Below are positions 1 through 6,283 of a stretch of 8,348 nucleotides of DNA, piece after piece. Position numbers and translations under genes: made by a program. The notes beneath the pieces are model-generated. The model was not told the DNA's origin and ran no database searches. It was given only the letters and a program-made list of their open reading frames with translations. The stretch is from an uncultured Desulfurobacterium sp. (GTDB lineage: Bacteria > Aquificota > Aquificia > Desulfurobacteriales > Desulfurobacteriaceae): assembly GCA_913055135.1 (NCBI GenBank), contig CAJXJV010000050.1:1-8348 (forward strand). Reading direction: 5' to 3'. Numbering within the stretch: the stretch's first letter is position 1; each line of letters begins with the position of its first letter.

Positions 1-1
1 T

Positions 2-643
2 GTTAAGAAAGTTGGCTATATAGAACCGATCCTTGTCCGCTATGACGAAAAGAAAAACAAGTACGTAATCATCGATGGAGAACATCGTTACTACCTGTTA
101 AAACACGCCGGTATAGAAGAGGCTCCATTCCTAATTGCAGACATTCCAGAAGAAAAAGCAGTTTTAGCTACCGGTCTTATAGACACTATCCGAGGAAAGT
201 TTGATAGCGATGAGGAGGCTTATAGAGAATACCTAAAACTCCTTGAAGAAACCGTACCAACTGAGCTTTTAGAAGGATTCTTTGATGAAGACATAGAAGC
301 TCTTAAAACAGTTATTGAAGAAGATGAGCAAGAAACTCAGGAGCTCTTTGACCATGCAGAGATAGAAGGACAAATAGAGAACGTAAAGAGAGAAGCTTTT
401 ACCGTTATGCTCTCCAAGGAAAACATGAACGTAGTCAAAACCCTGATAGAAAAGTACAAGAGAGACCTCCAGATGACAGATGAAGAAGCCTTTATGAAAC
501 TGATTAAAGCTCCCATCACAGAGATAGAGAATGGCTATGTTGTAGCTGGAATTGCTTATGCCATTCAGAGAGACCTTGAGGAGAACGGTGAAAGTTTAGA
601 AATACAAGATTTTTCAGACACTAATGAGAATCAAGAAACTTGA
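2..643 (+). CDS. ParB/Srx-like nuclease-domain protein (5' end missing)
   Basis: The gene is open from the left edge; 213 residues are visible before the TGA at 641-643. The visible N-terminus has the ParB/sulfiredoxin-like pattern: a PILVR strand (residues 9-13), then YVIIDGEHRYYLLKHAG (21-37), in which DGEHR corresponds to the conserved GExR box of ParB N-terminal domains. The remainder is mostly helical and acidic, with a stretch around residues 125-175 that may match the helical middle region of phage ParB-like proteins. In this superfamily the domain binds or hydrolyses nucleotides or cuts DNA. In phages such genes often lie just upstream of the small terminase gene, as here, and are thought to act in DNA processing or regulation. 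The exact activity cannot be deduced. The start and any N-terminal motifs lie outside the window. Family assignment is good; function is uncertain. Confidence 0.8.
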   Translation, partial: VKKVGYIEPILVRYDEKKNKYVIIDGEHRYYLLKHAGIEEAPFLIADIPEEKAVLATGLIDTIRGKFDSDEEAYREYLKLLEETVPTELLEGFFDEDIEALKTVIEEDEQETQELFDHAEIEGQIENVKREAFTVMLSKENMNVVKTLIEKYKRDLQMTDEEAFMKLIKAPITEIENGYVVAGIAYAIQRDLEENGESLEIQDFSDTNENQET

Positions 644-650
644 AAGCAAC

Positions 651-685
651 TTTAAACTCTCACTTTTATAGAGAGGGATTTTAAA
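651..685 (+). promoter_or_regulatory. Imperfect hairpin around the small-terminase RBS
   Basis: In the 45-nt gap before the terminase small subunit, TTTAAACTCTC (651-661) can pair with GAGAG (671-675) and TTTAAA (680-685), leaving GGAT (676-679) as a bulge. The purine-rich ribosome binding site (GAGAGGG, 671-677) lies in the 3' arm, 11 nt before the ATG at 689. Folding would hide the site, so it could dampen translation. The outer part is only A-T pairs and may not be stable at high temperature. Confidence 0.35.
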
Positions 686-688
686 GAG

Positions 689-1180
689 ATGGCGAAAAAG
701 AAAAAAATTACTCAGTCAAAAAAGAGTTACGAGCTCCGTAGTAAAGTAATCAAGCTCCTTGCCCGTGGACTTTCCCAGACTGAGATAGCAAAACTTCTTG
801 GCAAGACTCCTCAAAGGATCCACCAGATAGTTAAAGAAATCAGAGAAGGCGATGAAGACGGACTCCATCCCTGGGACATTGAAGTCAAATTCCAGGCTAT
901 AGAAAAGGAGCTCTGGAAGAACTATGACAAGGCTAAAGATGTGAAAGAAAAAGTAATGGTCTTAGCAGAAATCAGAGAAACCAATGCCCGTGGTGTCCAG
1001 ATAATGCAGAGTATGGGACTCCTTCCTAAGGTCCCGGATGAAGTCAACATGGTAGCAACCCAGCAGATTCAGGTTGACCGCAAAGTAGCAGAGATTCCAA
1101 AAGAGGAAAGGGAAAAGTTAGTAAAAGCGATTGAAGTTCTTACGACACTCAAAAAGAAAAAGGAAAACAATGAACAATGA
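689..1180 (+). CDS. terS: Terminase small subunit (HTH DNA-binding)
   Basis: The product has 163 residues, a usual size for phage small terminases. A basic N-terminus (MAKKKK) is followed by a helix-turn-helix at about residues 17-52: a helix (LRSKVIKLLARG), then LSQTEIAKLLGKTPQRIHQIVKEI, the typical pattern of small-terminase DNA-binding domains. Residues 60-115 look like the helical oligomerisation core, and the C-terminal 30 residues are highly charged, as expected for the part that contacts the large subunit. Small terminases recognise the packaging site on concatemeric DNA and regulate the large subunit. The gene lies directly upstream of the large terminase and overlaps it by 11 nt, so the two are probably translationally coupled. 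The assignment rests on the HTH plus position; sequence conservation in this family is low. Confidence 0.85.
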   Translation: MAKKKKITQSKKSYELRSKVIKLLARGLSQTEIAKLLGKTPQRIHQIVKEIREGDEDGLHPWDIEVKFQAIEKELWKNYDKAKDVKEKVMVLAEIRETNARGVQIMQSMGLLPKVPDEVNMVATQQIQVDRKVAEIPKEEREKLVKAIEVLTTLKKKKENNEQ

Positions 1181-3038
1181 AGATATTGTTCAAGCCGTTA
1201 ATCAAATTCAGGAAACAGGACTTTCAGAACTTGAAAGAATTGTAGAGGAGCTCGATCTATCTCCAGATGCAATTGATTTGCTCATAGAAATTTTCCAGGA
1301 AATTCAGAAGTACGGTTACTCTCCACTATTAGACCAGATACGATATGCAGATTACAGATTTAAGCCAGTCTCTATCAGAGAATTTGTTCTTTCTCCTTAC
1401 TACCTTAACAAAGCTAAATACATAAGACCAAAACTTTTAAAGGAGCTGGAAAACTTCTTTAACGGTGATTACATAATCGCTTTACTAACAGGTTCTATTG
1501 GATGGGGAAAAACAACCTTCGGGATAATTGCAAAGCAGTATATCTTCTATAAGCTTTTTATTTTGAGAAACCCACAGGAATACTACGGTTTAGATCCATC
1601 TACAGAAATTGCCCTCGTCAACTTTTCAGTTAACCTTAAAACAGCTATGACTTCTTTCTTTAACAGACTCAAAAACGACCTTATGACAAGTCCATTCTTT
1701 AAGCACTTTATCCTTGAGGGAGAAATAGACATAAAGAAAGAGGAAATAAGAACCAATAACAACATTATTCTCCAGCCACTTCCTATCAGTAATGAAGCTA
1801 TCAGTTTGAACGTTTTCTCAGCAGTAATTGACGAAGCAAACTTTTTAGGACAGAAGAGAAAAGGAAATGAAGTCTTTGACATAGCTGAGGAACTCTTCGA
1901 TTCTCTCTACCGAAGACTTGAATCCAGATTCCAGCAAAAAGGTAGAGTACCAGGAAAGTTGATGATTCTCTCTTCTGCCAAATATCCAGAAGACTTTACG
2001 GAAAGAATGATTAGAGAATTCAAAGGCAATCCAATGGCTTATATCAGGCGTTATGCTATCTATGACGTTAAAAGTGGATACGAAAATTCCAAAAGGTTCA
2101 GAGTTTGCCTTGGAAGCCTATCCCAGCCCCCGAGGATTATTGATAGTGAAAAGGACTGTGCGGACTGCTTTATCGCTAAAGGAAAAACCTACCAGAATTG
2201 CGGTTTTGAACAGATTTTAGTACCAGAAGAGTTTAGATACTCCTTTGAAAGGAACATTGAAAAGGCTATTAGAGACATAGCAGGAAGACCTGTTCTAACC
2301 ACAGCACCTTTCTTCCATAACAGGGAATCTATTCTTAACTGCATAGATCCAGATAAAAAGCATCCATTCAGCAAAGAAGTTTCTGTTGAGCTTGGAGACA
2401 TTCAGATAGACTATGAGAAGATGAACCTTGATAGAAGTCTTAAAAGGTACATTCACATTGACCTTGGAGTTACAGGAGATGCTACAGGTATAGCTATGGT
2501 TCACTTTGCAGGATTTAAGAAGGTTAAAAGATTACTGCCAGATGGAACAGAGCATTATGAGGAGCTCCCGATCGCTGAGGTTGATTTTGTTCTCCGGGTA
2601 GTGCCTAAGTCAGAGATTCCTATCTCCAGAATAAGGGAGTTTATCTACGCAATAGTGGAAAAGCACGGACTTTATGTTAGAAGGATTTCTTACGACCAGT
2701 TTCAGAGTAGAGAATCCATTCAGCAGTTTAAACAGAGAGGTTATAATGCTGAAAGGATTTCAGTTGATGCTACTCTTGAACCGTATATGAGTTTGAAGGA
2801 AGCATTCTTTGACCGGAGAATAATCCTCTATCACTATGAGCCTCTCTTACAGGAGCTCTTTGCCCTTGAATTTGACGGTAGAAAAGTTGACCATCCGCCA
2901 GATGGGAGTAAGGACGTTGCAGATGCCTTGTGTGGAGCAGTTTATAGCTGTTTTATAGACAATCAGATTTCAAAGGTAATAGAACCAAGTGTAGGAGAGC
3001 ATGAGGAGGAAGGAGAAGAAGAAGAATGGTGGTGGTAA
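1170..3038 (+). CDS. terL: Terminase large subunit (packaging ATPase and nuclease)
   Basis: I choose the ATG at 1170 (622 aa) over the upstream in-frame start at 1131, because the latter lies deep inside terS and 1170 has an AAAGGA site just before it. The ATPase domain shows Walker A GSIGWGKT (residues 108-115), Walker B FSAVIDEANF with D221/E222, and a coupling motif ILSSA (266-270). The C-terminal RNase H-like nuclease shows acidic positions in YIHIDLGVTGDATG (D431), ISYDQFQS (D509) and GSKDVADALCG (D582/D585). The protein drives DNA translocation into the procapsid and cuts the concatemer. Two oddities: a four-Cys segment between the domains (C313, C330, C333, C344), and a tail of about ten acidic residues ending in three Trp. 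The length is typical for T4- or lambda-like large terminases. Confidence 0.96.
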   Translation: MNNEDIVQAVNQIQETGLSELERIVEELDLSPDAIDLLIEIFQEIQKYGYSPLLDQIRYADYRFKPVSIREFVLSPYYLNKAKYIRPKLLKELENFFNGDYIIALLTGSIGWGKTTFGIIAKQYIFYKLFILRNPQEYYGLDPSTEIALVNFSVNLKTAMTSFFNRLKNDLMTSPFFKHFILEGEIDIKKEEIRTNNNIILQPLPISNEAISLNVFSAVIDEANFLGQKRKGNEVFDIAEELFDSLYRRLESRFQQKGRVPGKLMILSSAKYPEDFTERMIREFKGNPMAYIRRYAIYDVKSGYENSKRFRVCLGSLSQPPRIIDSEKDCADCFIAKGKTYQNCGFEQILVPEEFRYSFERNIEKAIRDIAGRPVLTTAPFFHNRESILNCIDPDKKHPFSKEVSVELGDIQIDYEKMNLDRSLKRYIHIDLGVTGDATGIAMVHFAGFKKVKRLLPDGTEHYEELPIAEVDFVLRVVPKSEIPISRIREFIYAIVEKHGLYVRRISYDQFQSRESIQQFKQRGYNAERISVDATLEPYMSLKEAFFDRRIILYHYEPLLQELFALEFDGRKVDHPPDGSKDVADALCGAVYSCFIDNQISKVIEPSVGEHEEEGEEEEWWW

Positions 3039-3060
3039 CTAACAACTGAATTGTTAATTA
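3036..3060. repeat. AT-rich palindrome at the terL stop (candidate operator or weak terminator)
   Basis: TAACTAACAA (3036-3045) and TTGTTAATTA (3051-3060) are inverted repeats with 9 of 10 positions paired, separated by CTGAA. The left arm begins in the terL stop codon. The right arm ends 6 nt before the -35 box at 3067. No T-tract follows and the stem is AT-rich, so an intrinsic terminator is unlikely in a thermophile. A dimeric repressor or activator site is the more plausible reading. Confidence 0.5.
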
Positions 3061-3066
3061 GAAAGA

Positions 3067-3095
3067 TTGACAATCCAAATAATTTGCATTATTAT
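3067..3095 (+). promoter_or_regulatory. Sigma70-type promoter for the coiled-coil/portal segment
   Basis: A perfect -35 box TTGACA (3067-3072) and a -10 box TATTAT (3090-3095, 5 of 6 matches to consensus) are separated by exactly 17 nt. Both lie in the only sizeable gap of the window. The transcription start would fall near 3101-3104, about 22-25 nt before the ATG at 3126. No -35/-10 pair of this quality was noticed elsewhere in the window. It would drive the downstream gene set independently of terminase transcription. Confidence 0.72.
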
Positions 3096-3096
3096 T

Positions 3097-3120
3097 TTCC
3101 CGATACCTCCTGAACGGGAA
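3097..3120 (+). promoter_or_regulatory. Inverted repeat overlapping the transcription start and RBS, with anti-SD-like loop
   Basis: TTCCCG (3097-3102) pairs with CGGGAA (3115-3120); the stem can extend by T3096-G3121 and T3095-A3122. The 12-nt loop contains ACCTCCT (3105-3111), the same as the anti-Shine-Dalgarno core of 16S rRNA. The 3' arm includes the weak RBS GGGAAG (3116-3121), 4 nt before the ATG at 3126. The 5' arm lies at or upstream of the predicted start site, so transcripts from the local promoter would lack it, while read-through from terL would carry the full hairpin. Confidence 0.5.
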
Positions 3121-3125
3121 GAACT

Positions 3126-3857
3126 ATGAGAGTCGCAATTGATCTACCTGAAGGTGTTTTTAATGCTCTGATAAGAAAGCAAGGAACAGTAAAGGAAATC
3201 GTTGAGAAGATTGTCATTGAGGCTGCTAAGGGTAATAACGGTTGGATGAAAGCACACATTGAGGCTGAGAAAGAGGCTTTAAGGAGAAAGATTCACAAAT
3301 TGGAAAAGGAAAAAGAAAGACTGGAATCTCTTCTTGAGGAAAAATCCGCTTCTATGCAGGAAAGAGTTAAAGAGCTCCAAAAAGAAAACGAAAAACTTAA
3401 AAGGCAGTTAAAAGAGATGGAAAGACAAAAACCTTCCCCTGAAATAGACTACAACCTTATCGGCATAGTTGTTAGAGACAGCGTCAAAAAAGCTTTCCAT
3501 GATCTGCTGAAAGAATACGAAACCAGAGGATTCCAAGTCCAGAAATCTTTTACTGAAAAGTGCCGTGAGGTAATAGTTGCAGTTAACAAATACCTTGAAT
3601 CGATAGACGAACCTGTAAGATTAAGAATGAGCGTTCAAGGCAATGGAGATATGATTTTATGTGAGCCTAAGATAATAGCCAACTTTCTTGACTACTACGC
3701 TATCCATCCTGAAAAGCTCAAAAGCCTTGCAAGGCTCATAAGAGAAATTGACCCTGAAATAGAAGTACAGGTTATAGAACCTGACATGTGTAAGGGCTAC
3801 ATTTTGCTAAAATCTAATGCAAATGAATTGCACGAGGTAGAGGATGTCCATATTTAA
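3126..3857 (+). CDS. Ribbon-helix-helix-like/coiled-coil protein of unknown function
   Basis: I do not recognise a named family for the whole 243-aa protein. Residues 2-35 resemble a ribbon-helix-helix DNA-binding fold: a short strand (RVAIDLP), helix A (EGVFNALIRKQG), a Thr turn, and helix B (VKEIVEKIVIEAAKG). Residues 43-102 form a highly charged coiled coil with regularly spaced Leu, Ile and Met, suggesting a dimer or higher oligomer. Residues 105-243 form a separate globular-looking domain with three Cys and no recognised motif. The gene is the first downstream of a strong promoter flanked by two inverted repeats, and it overlaps the portal gene by 14 nt. Position suggests a phage regulator or a packaging/head assembly accessory. 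The RHH call rests on pattern only. A scaffold-like role from the coiled coil is an alternative. Confidence 0.75.
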   Translation: MRVAIDLPEGVFNALIRKQGTVKEIVEKIVIEAAKGNNGWMKAHIEAEKEALRRKIHKLEKEKERLESLLEEKSASMQERVKELQKENEKLKRQLKEMERQKPSPEIDYNLIGIVVRDSVKKAFHDLLKEYETRGFQVQKSFTEKCREVIVAVNKYLESIDEPVRLRMSVQGNGDMILCEPKIIANFLDYYAIHPEKLKSLARLIREIDPEIEVQVIEPDMCKGYILLKSNANELHEVEDVHI

Positions 3858-5151
3858 GGACTTATTTGGGTTTCTCTCCCGAAACGAAGAAAGCACGTCT
3901 GAACCAGAGCCTAAAGGTTATAGTTACGAGGCTACTTCTCCTTTAGCTTCTCTTCTAAATCTCTCTACAGACAGAATGGAGAGATATGCTGAGTACGAAA
4001 AGATGATGGAAATGCCATACGTTGCAGCAGCAGCAAAGGTATATGTTGATGAATGTTGTCAAAGAAATCCAGATACAGGCAAGATATTTGCATTCTCAAG
4101 TAAAAATCCAAAAGTTGAAAAACTGATAAGGGAGCTATTTAATCGCATAAAGATTGAAGAGAAATGTCCTTTTATTGCGAAGGAGCTCTTTAAGCTTGGA
4201 GACTCTTTCTGGGAAGCTGTTTCAGAAGAGGGAAAAGGAGTTCTCGGAATCTATCACAGACCTGCAAAAACAGTAGAAAGAAAAGAAGATAACAAGGGAA
4301 GACTGGAAGGATTTAAGCAAAAAGTACGTGGTGAAGTTATAGAGTTTAAACCTGATGAAATGATTCATTTCAGACTCCTTGAAGATATGAAGTTCTACCC
4401 TTACGGCTATCCAATCCTTGAAGATGCAAGAAGAATCTACAGGCAATTAGCACTAATGGAAGATGCCGTTGTTATCTACAGACTTACCAGAGCTCCAAAC
4501 AGATGGGCTTTCTACATAGACGTTGGAAGTATGCCTCCAGAAAAAGCAGAAGCTTTTATTGAGAAGCTTAAAAAGAAGTTCAAGAAGAAAAGGCTTATAG
4601 ATCCGAAAACTGGAAAGTTTGTAGCAAAACCAGATTTTCTTGCAGCAGATGAAGATTTTTACTTCCCTGTCTTTGAAGGTGGTAGAGGTTCAAGAGTTGA
4701 AAGTCTTGCTGGAGCTTCAAACATAGCAGATATTGCAGATATAGAGTACTTCAATAAAATGCTCTTTGCTGCTCTGAAAACCCCAAAAGCTTACCTTGCC
4801 AATGAAGAAGGATTTTCTACAAGAGCAACTCTCTCCTCTATTTCCATTCAGTTTAGTCGTTCTGTCAAAAGCATTCAGAATGCGATTGTTGACGGTGTCA
4901 AACGGTTAATAGAAATCCACCTGGAAAAGCACGGCATTAAGGATGCCGAATTCACCGTTACTATGCATTCTCCAAATTACATAGAAGAAGAGTTGAGAAT
5001 GGAATCCCTGCTTAAAAGGGTTCAGGTTGCTGAACAACTACTTGGTCTCACTGATAAAGAAGGGAATCCGATAGTTGATAAAGATTACGTTCTCAAACAC
5101 GTTTTAAAGATGGAGGGAACGGAAGATGGAAAAGTATCTCCAAAGGCTTAA
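3844..5151 (+). CDS. Portal protein (T4 gp20-like)
   Basis: The 435-aa product matches the T4 gp20 portal family, though T4 gp20 itself is longer (about 520 aa). The clearest stretch is residues 184-239, containing YPYGYPILEDARRIYRQL, then APNRWAFYIDVGSMPP and a following Lys-rich helix. T4-type portals have the same sequence of a crown/stem helix followed by an Arg-rich FY-DVG-MPP strand. Residues 260-283 (DFYFPVFEGG, then GSRVESLAGASN) and 293-314 (FNKMLFAALKTPKAYL) also fit this family. Portals form a dodecameric ring at one capsid vertex through which terminase pumps DNA. The ATG at 3844 lies inside the end of the upstream gene and is preceded by GAGGTAGAGG, a strong ribosome binding site. 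Start and family are well supported. Confidence 0.93.
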   Translation: MSIFKDLFGFLSRNEESTSEPEPKGYSYEATSPLASLLNLSTDRMERYAEYEKMMEMPYVAAAAKVYVDECCQRNPDTGKIFAFSSKNPKVEKLIRELFNRIKIEEKCPFIAKELFKLGDSFWEAVSEEGKGVLGIYHRPAKTVERKEDNKGRLEGFKQKVRGEVIEFKPDEMIHFRLLEDMKFYPYGYPILEDARRIYRQLALMEDAVVIYRLTRAPNRWAFYIDVGSMPPEKAEAFIEKLKKKFKKKRLIDPKTGKFVAKPDFLAADEDFYFPVFEGGRGSRVESLAGASNIADIADIEYFNKMLFAALKTPKAYLANEEGFSTRATLSSISIQFSRSVKSIQNAIVDGVKRLIEIHLEKHGIKDAEFTVTMHSPNYIEEELRMESLLKRVQVAEQLLGLTDKEGNPIVDKDYVLKHVLKMEGTEDGKVSPKA

Positions 5152-5329
5152 GAAGTATTCAAAAGAGGCAGTAACTGAAATTCTCTCTGCAATAGTAGAA
5201 GCTTTCTATCTTCTATGCAAGATATTTGCACTATCAGTAATTCTCATTCTTATGCCATTACTGGCAATGATAGACCTTGAAAGCACTTACTGGGAGGAAG
5301 AAGAAAGTGAAACTGAAAGAACTCTGTAA
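5126..5329 (+). CDS. Small single-pass membrane protein
   Basis: The product is 67 residues and of no recognised family. It has a basic amphipathic N-terminal segment (residues 1-18, several Lys/Arg), one strongly hydrophobic stretch at about residues 26-49 (AFYLLCKIFALSVILILMPLLAMI) long enough to span a membrane, and a short very acidic tail (WEEEESETE). The positive-inside rule suggests the N-terminus is cytoplasmic. The ATG at 5126 is preceded by GGAGGG (5112-5117) at 8 nt. The gene overlaps the 3' end of the portal gene by 26 nt and the next gene by 23 nt. A holin or spanin-like lysis role is possible by size and topology, but a single TM next to the portal is weak evidence. A membrane anchor for assembly is equally possible. 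Confidence 0.68.
   Translation: MEKYLQRLKKYSKEAVTEILSAIVEAFYLLCKIFALSVILILMPLLAMIDLESTYWEEEESETERTL
5293..5297 (+). promoter_or_regulatory. Ribosome binding site deciding a GTG start
   Basis: GGAGG lies inside the 3' end of the membrane-protein gene, 9 nt upstream of GTG 5307. It favours that GTG over the in-frame TTG at 5277 as the start of the Cys-rich protein. Confidence 0.6.
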
Positions 5330-5519
5330 ATACTGTGAGTGGAATCACCAGGGACATTGCACTATGGGAAATGACAACTGGAAAGCTCTGATGGCAGAAG
5401 AAGAGGTAGGTTGCGAAGATTTTGAGCCTATTAATCTGTGCAATAGCTGTAAAAAGAATTGTAGAGAAGAAGTTCCCGAAACCAGAATTGTAGATTGTCC
5501 AAGATATGAACCAGCATAA
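5307..5519 (+). CDS. Cys-rich protein with two CxxC metal-binding modules
   Basis: I choose the GTG at 5307 (70 aa) because GGAGG (5293-5297) sits 9 nt upstream; a TTG at 5277 is in frame but has no good ribosome binding site. Eight Cys fall into two similar modules. Module 1 has C7, C10, C18 and C36 followed by EDFEP. Module 2 has C45, C48, C52 and C64 followed by PRYEP. Each starts with CxxC and ends with C-x2-[F/Y]-E-P, so the protein looks like an internal duplication. Each module could bind one zinc ion, or less likely an iron-sulfur cluster. The function is unknown; small zinc proteins of phages often bind nucleic acid or other proteins. The gene lies between the TM-protein gene, which it overlaps by 23 nt, and the Cas4-like nuclease gene. 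Confidence 0.8.
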   Translation: MKLKELCKYCEWNHQGHCTMGNDNWKALMAEEEVGCEDFEPINLCNSCKKNCREEVPETRIVDCPRYEPA

Positions 5520-5542
5520 AAACCAAACCGTGGAGGTGGAGG

Positions 5543-6283
5543 ATGAACATTAGTTACATCAGCTACACACAACTTGTGACTTACTTGCGGTGTGGGAGGT
5601 GGTATCAATTTAAGTACGTTGACAAGATAGCTCTACCTACTCCTTCAGGAATAGTCCTTGGTAGAGCAGTCCATGCAGGAATAGAAACTAACTACAAAAA
5701 CAAACTTGAAACCGGAGAAGACCTTCCGATTGATTCTCTCCTTGATGCCTACAACGATTCCTTTGAAGAGACTGCCCTTGAAGTTGATGTCTGGGAGCTT
5801 CCAAAGGAAAGAGAAAAAGACCTTGGTTATAAACTCCTTAAAGCTTACCATCCAAAAATCTCGAAAACAGTTAAGCCTATTCTTGTTGAGGAGGAAGAGT
5901 GGATTAACGATCCAGAACTCAAACTTAACGTGATTGTTAAAAAGGATGTTGAAACAAAAGACAGCATAATTGACATAAAAACAATCTCAAGGCTTCCAGA
6001 AACTATTCCGTTTGATTACGAGCTCCAGCTTGCAATGTACTCACTCTATACCGGGAAAAGAAAAGTCCAACTCCATGCTCTTGGCAAGAAACATTTGAAA
6101 GCAAAAGTATTGCATAAAGAGTTTAATGATGAAGAGCTTTCAAGTTTCCGAGAAGTGTTAAAGCAGGCTGTAAGAGGAATAAGAGCTGGAGTTTTTCTCC
6201 CAACAGGAGTAAACCATAAGTGGGCTTGTGCTTTTTGTGAATACGGCAAGCTTGGACTCTGTGAATTCTGGAGGGAGAAGTAA
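5543..6283 (+). CDS. Cas4/RecB-like PD-(D/E)XK nuclease with Fe-S cysteines
   Basis: The 246-aa product has the core of the RecB/AddB/Cas4 nuclease family. In order: an N-terminal SYTQLVTYLRCGRWYQFKY segment with C17, LGRAVHAGIE with H44, the metal-binding acidic residue D135, the IIDIKT motif with D144 and K146, and LQLAMYSLY with the family's Q-x3-Y (Q162, Y166). The C-terminus carries C229, C232 and C240; with C17 these four Cys match the 4Fe-4S cage seen in Cas4 and AddB. Such enzymes are usually DNA exonucleases that trim single strands or ends, and the cluster holds N- and C-termini together. The gene is preceded by GGAGGT (5532-5537). No cas gene or CRISPR array is nearby, so a role in phage DNA replication, recombination or packaging is more likely than spacer acquisition. 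Confidence 0.88.
   Translation: MNISYISYTQLVTYLRCGRWYQFKYVDKIALPTPSGIVLGRAVHAGIETNYKNKLETGEDLPIDSLLDAYNDSFEETALEVDVWELPKEREKDLGYKLLKAYHPKISKTVKPILVEEEEWINDPELKLNVIVKKDVETKDSIIDIKTISRLPETIPFDYELQLAMYSLYTGKRKVQLHALGKKHLKAKVLHKEFNDEELSSFREVLKQAVRGIRAGVFLPTGVNHKWACAFCEYGKLGLCEFWREK

Noticed and set aside
640..670. Possible promoter (TTGAAA with a TTTTAT/TTTATA box) before terS
   Set aside because: The -10 candidates match poorly and the spacing is 18-19 nt; much weaker than the 3067-3095 promoter.
1131..1169. Upstream in-frame start that would add 13 residues to the large terminase
   Set aside because: It lies inside terS without a convincing ribosome binding site; the ATG at 1170 has AAAGGA close upstream and fits the usual short terS/terL overlap.
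1583..1882. Minus-strand open frame opposite the terL ATPase domain
   Set aside because: It is a mirror of the conserved Walker B region of terL and has no support of its own.
3036..3060. Reading the palindrome as a rho-independent terminator for terL
   Set aside because: The stem is nearly all A-T and no T-run follows the right arm.
4023..4036. GCA triplet run in the portal gene
   Set aside because: It is only four Ala codons in a helix, with no wider repeat structure.
5277..5306. TTG start for the Cys-rich protein
   Set aside because: No good ribosome binding site precedes it, whereas GTG 5307 has GGAGG at 9 nt.
5345..5608. Minus-strand open frame spanning the Cys-rich and nuclease gene starts
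   Set aside because: Low-complexity Pro/Ser-rich translation opposite two supported genes; the ribosome binding sites here are all on the + strand.
5543..6283. Reading the nuclease as part of a CRISPR-Cas adaptation module
   Set aside because: No cas1/cas2 gene and no repeat-spacer array are in the window; the neighbours are phage structural and metabolic genes.
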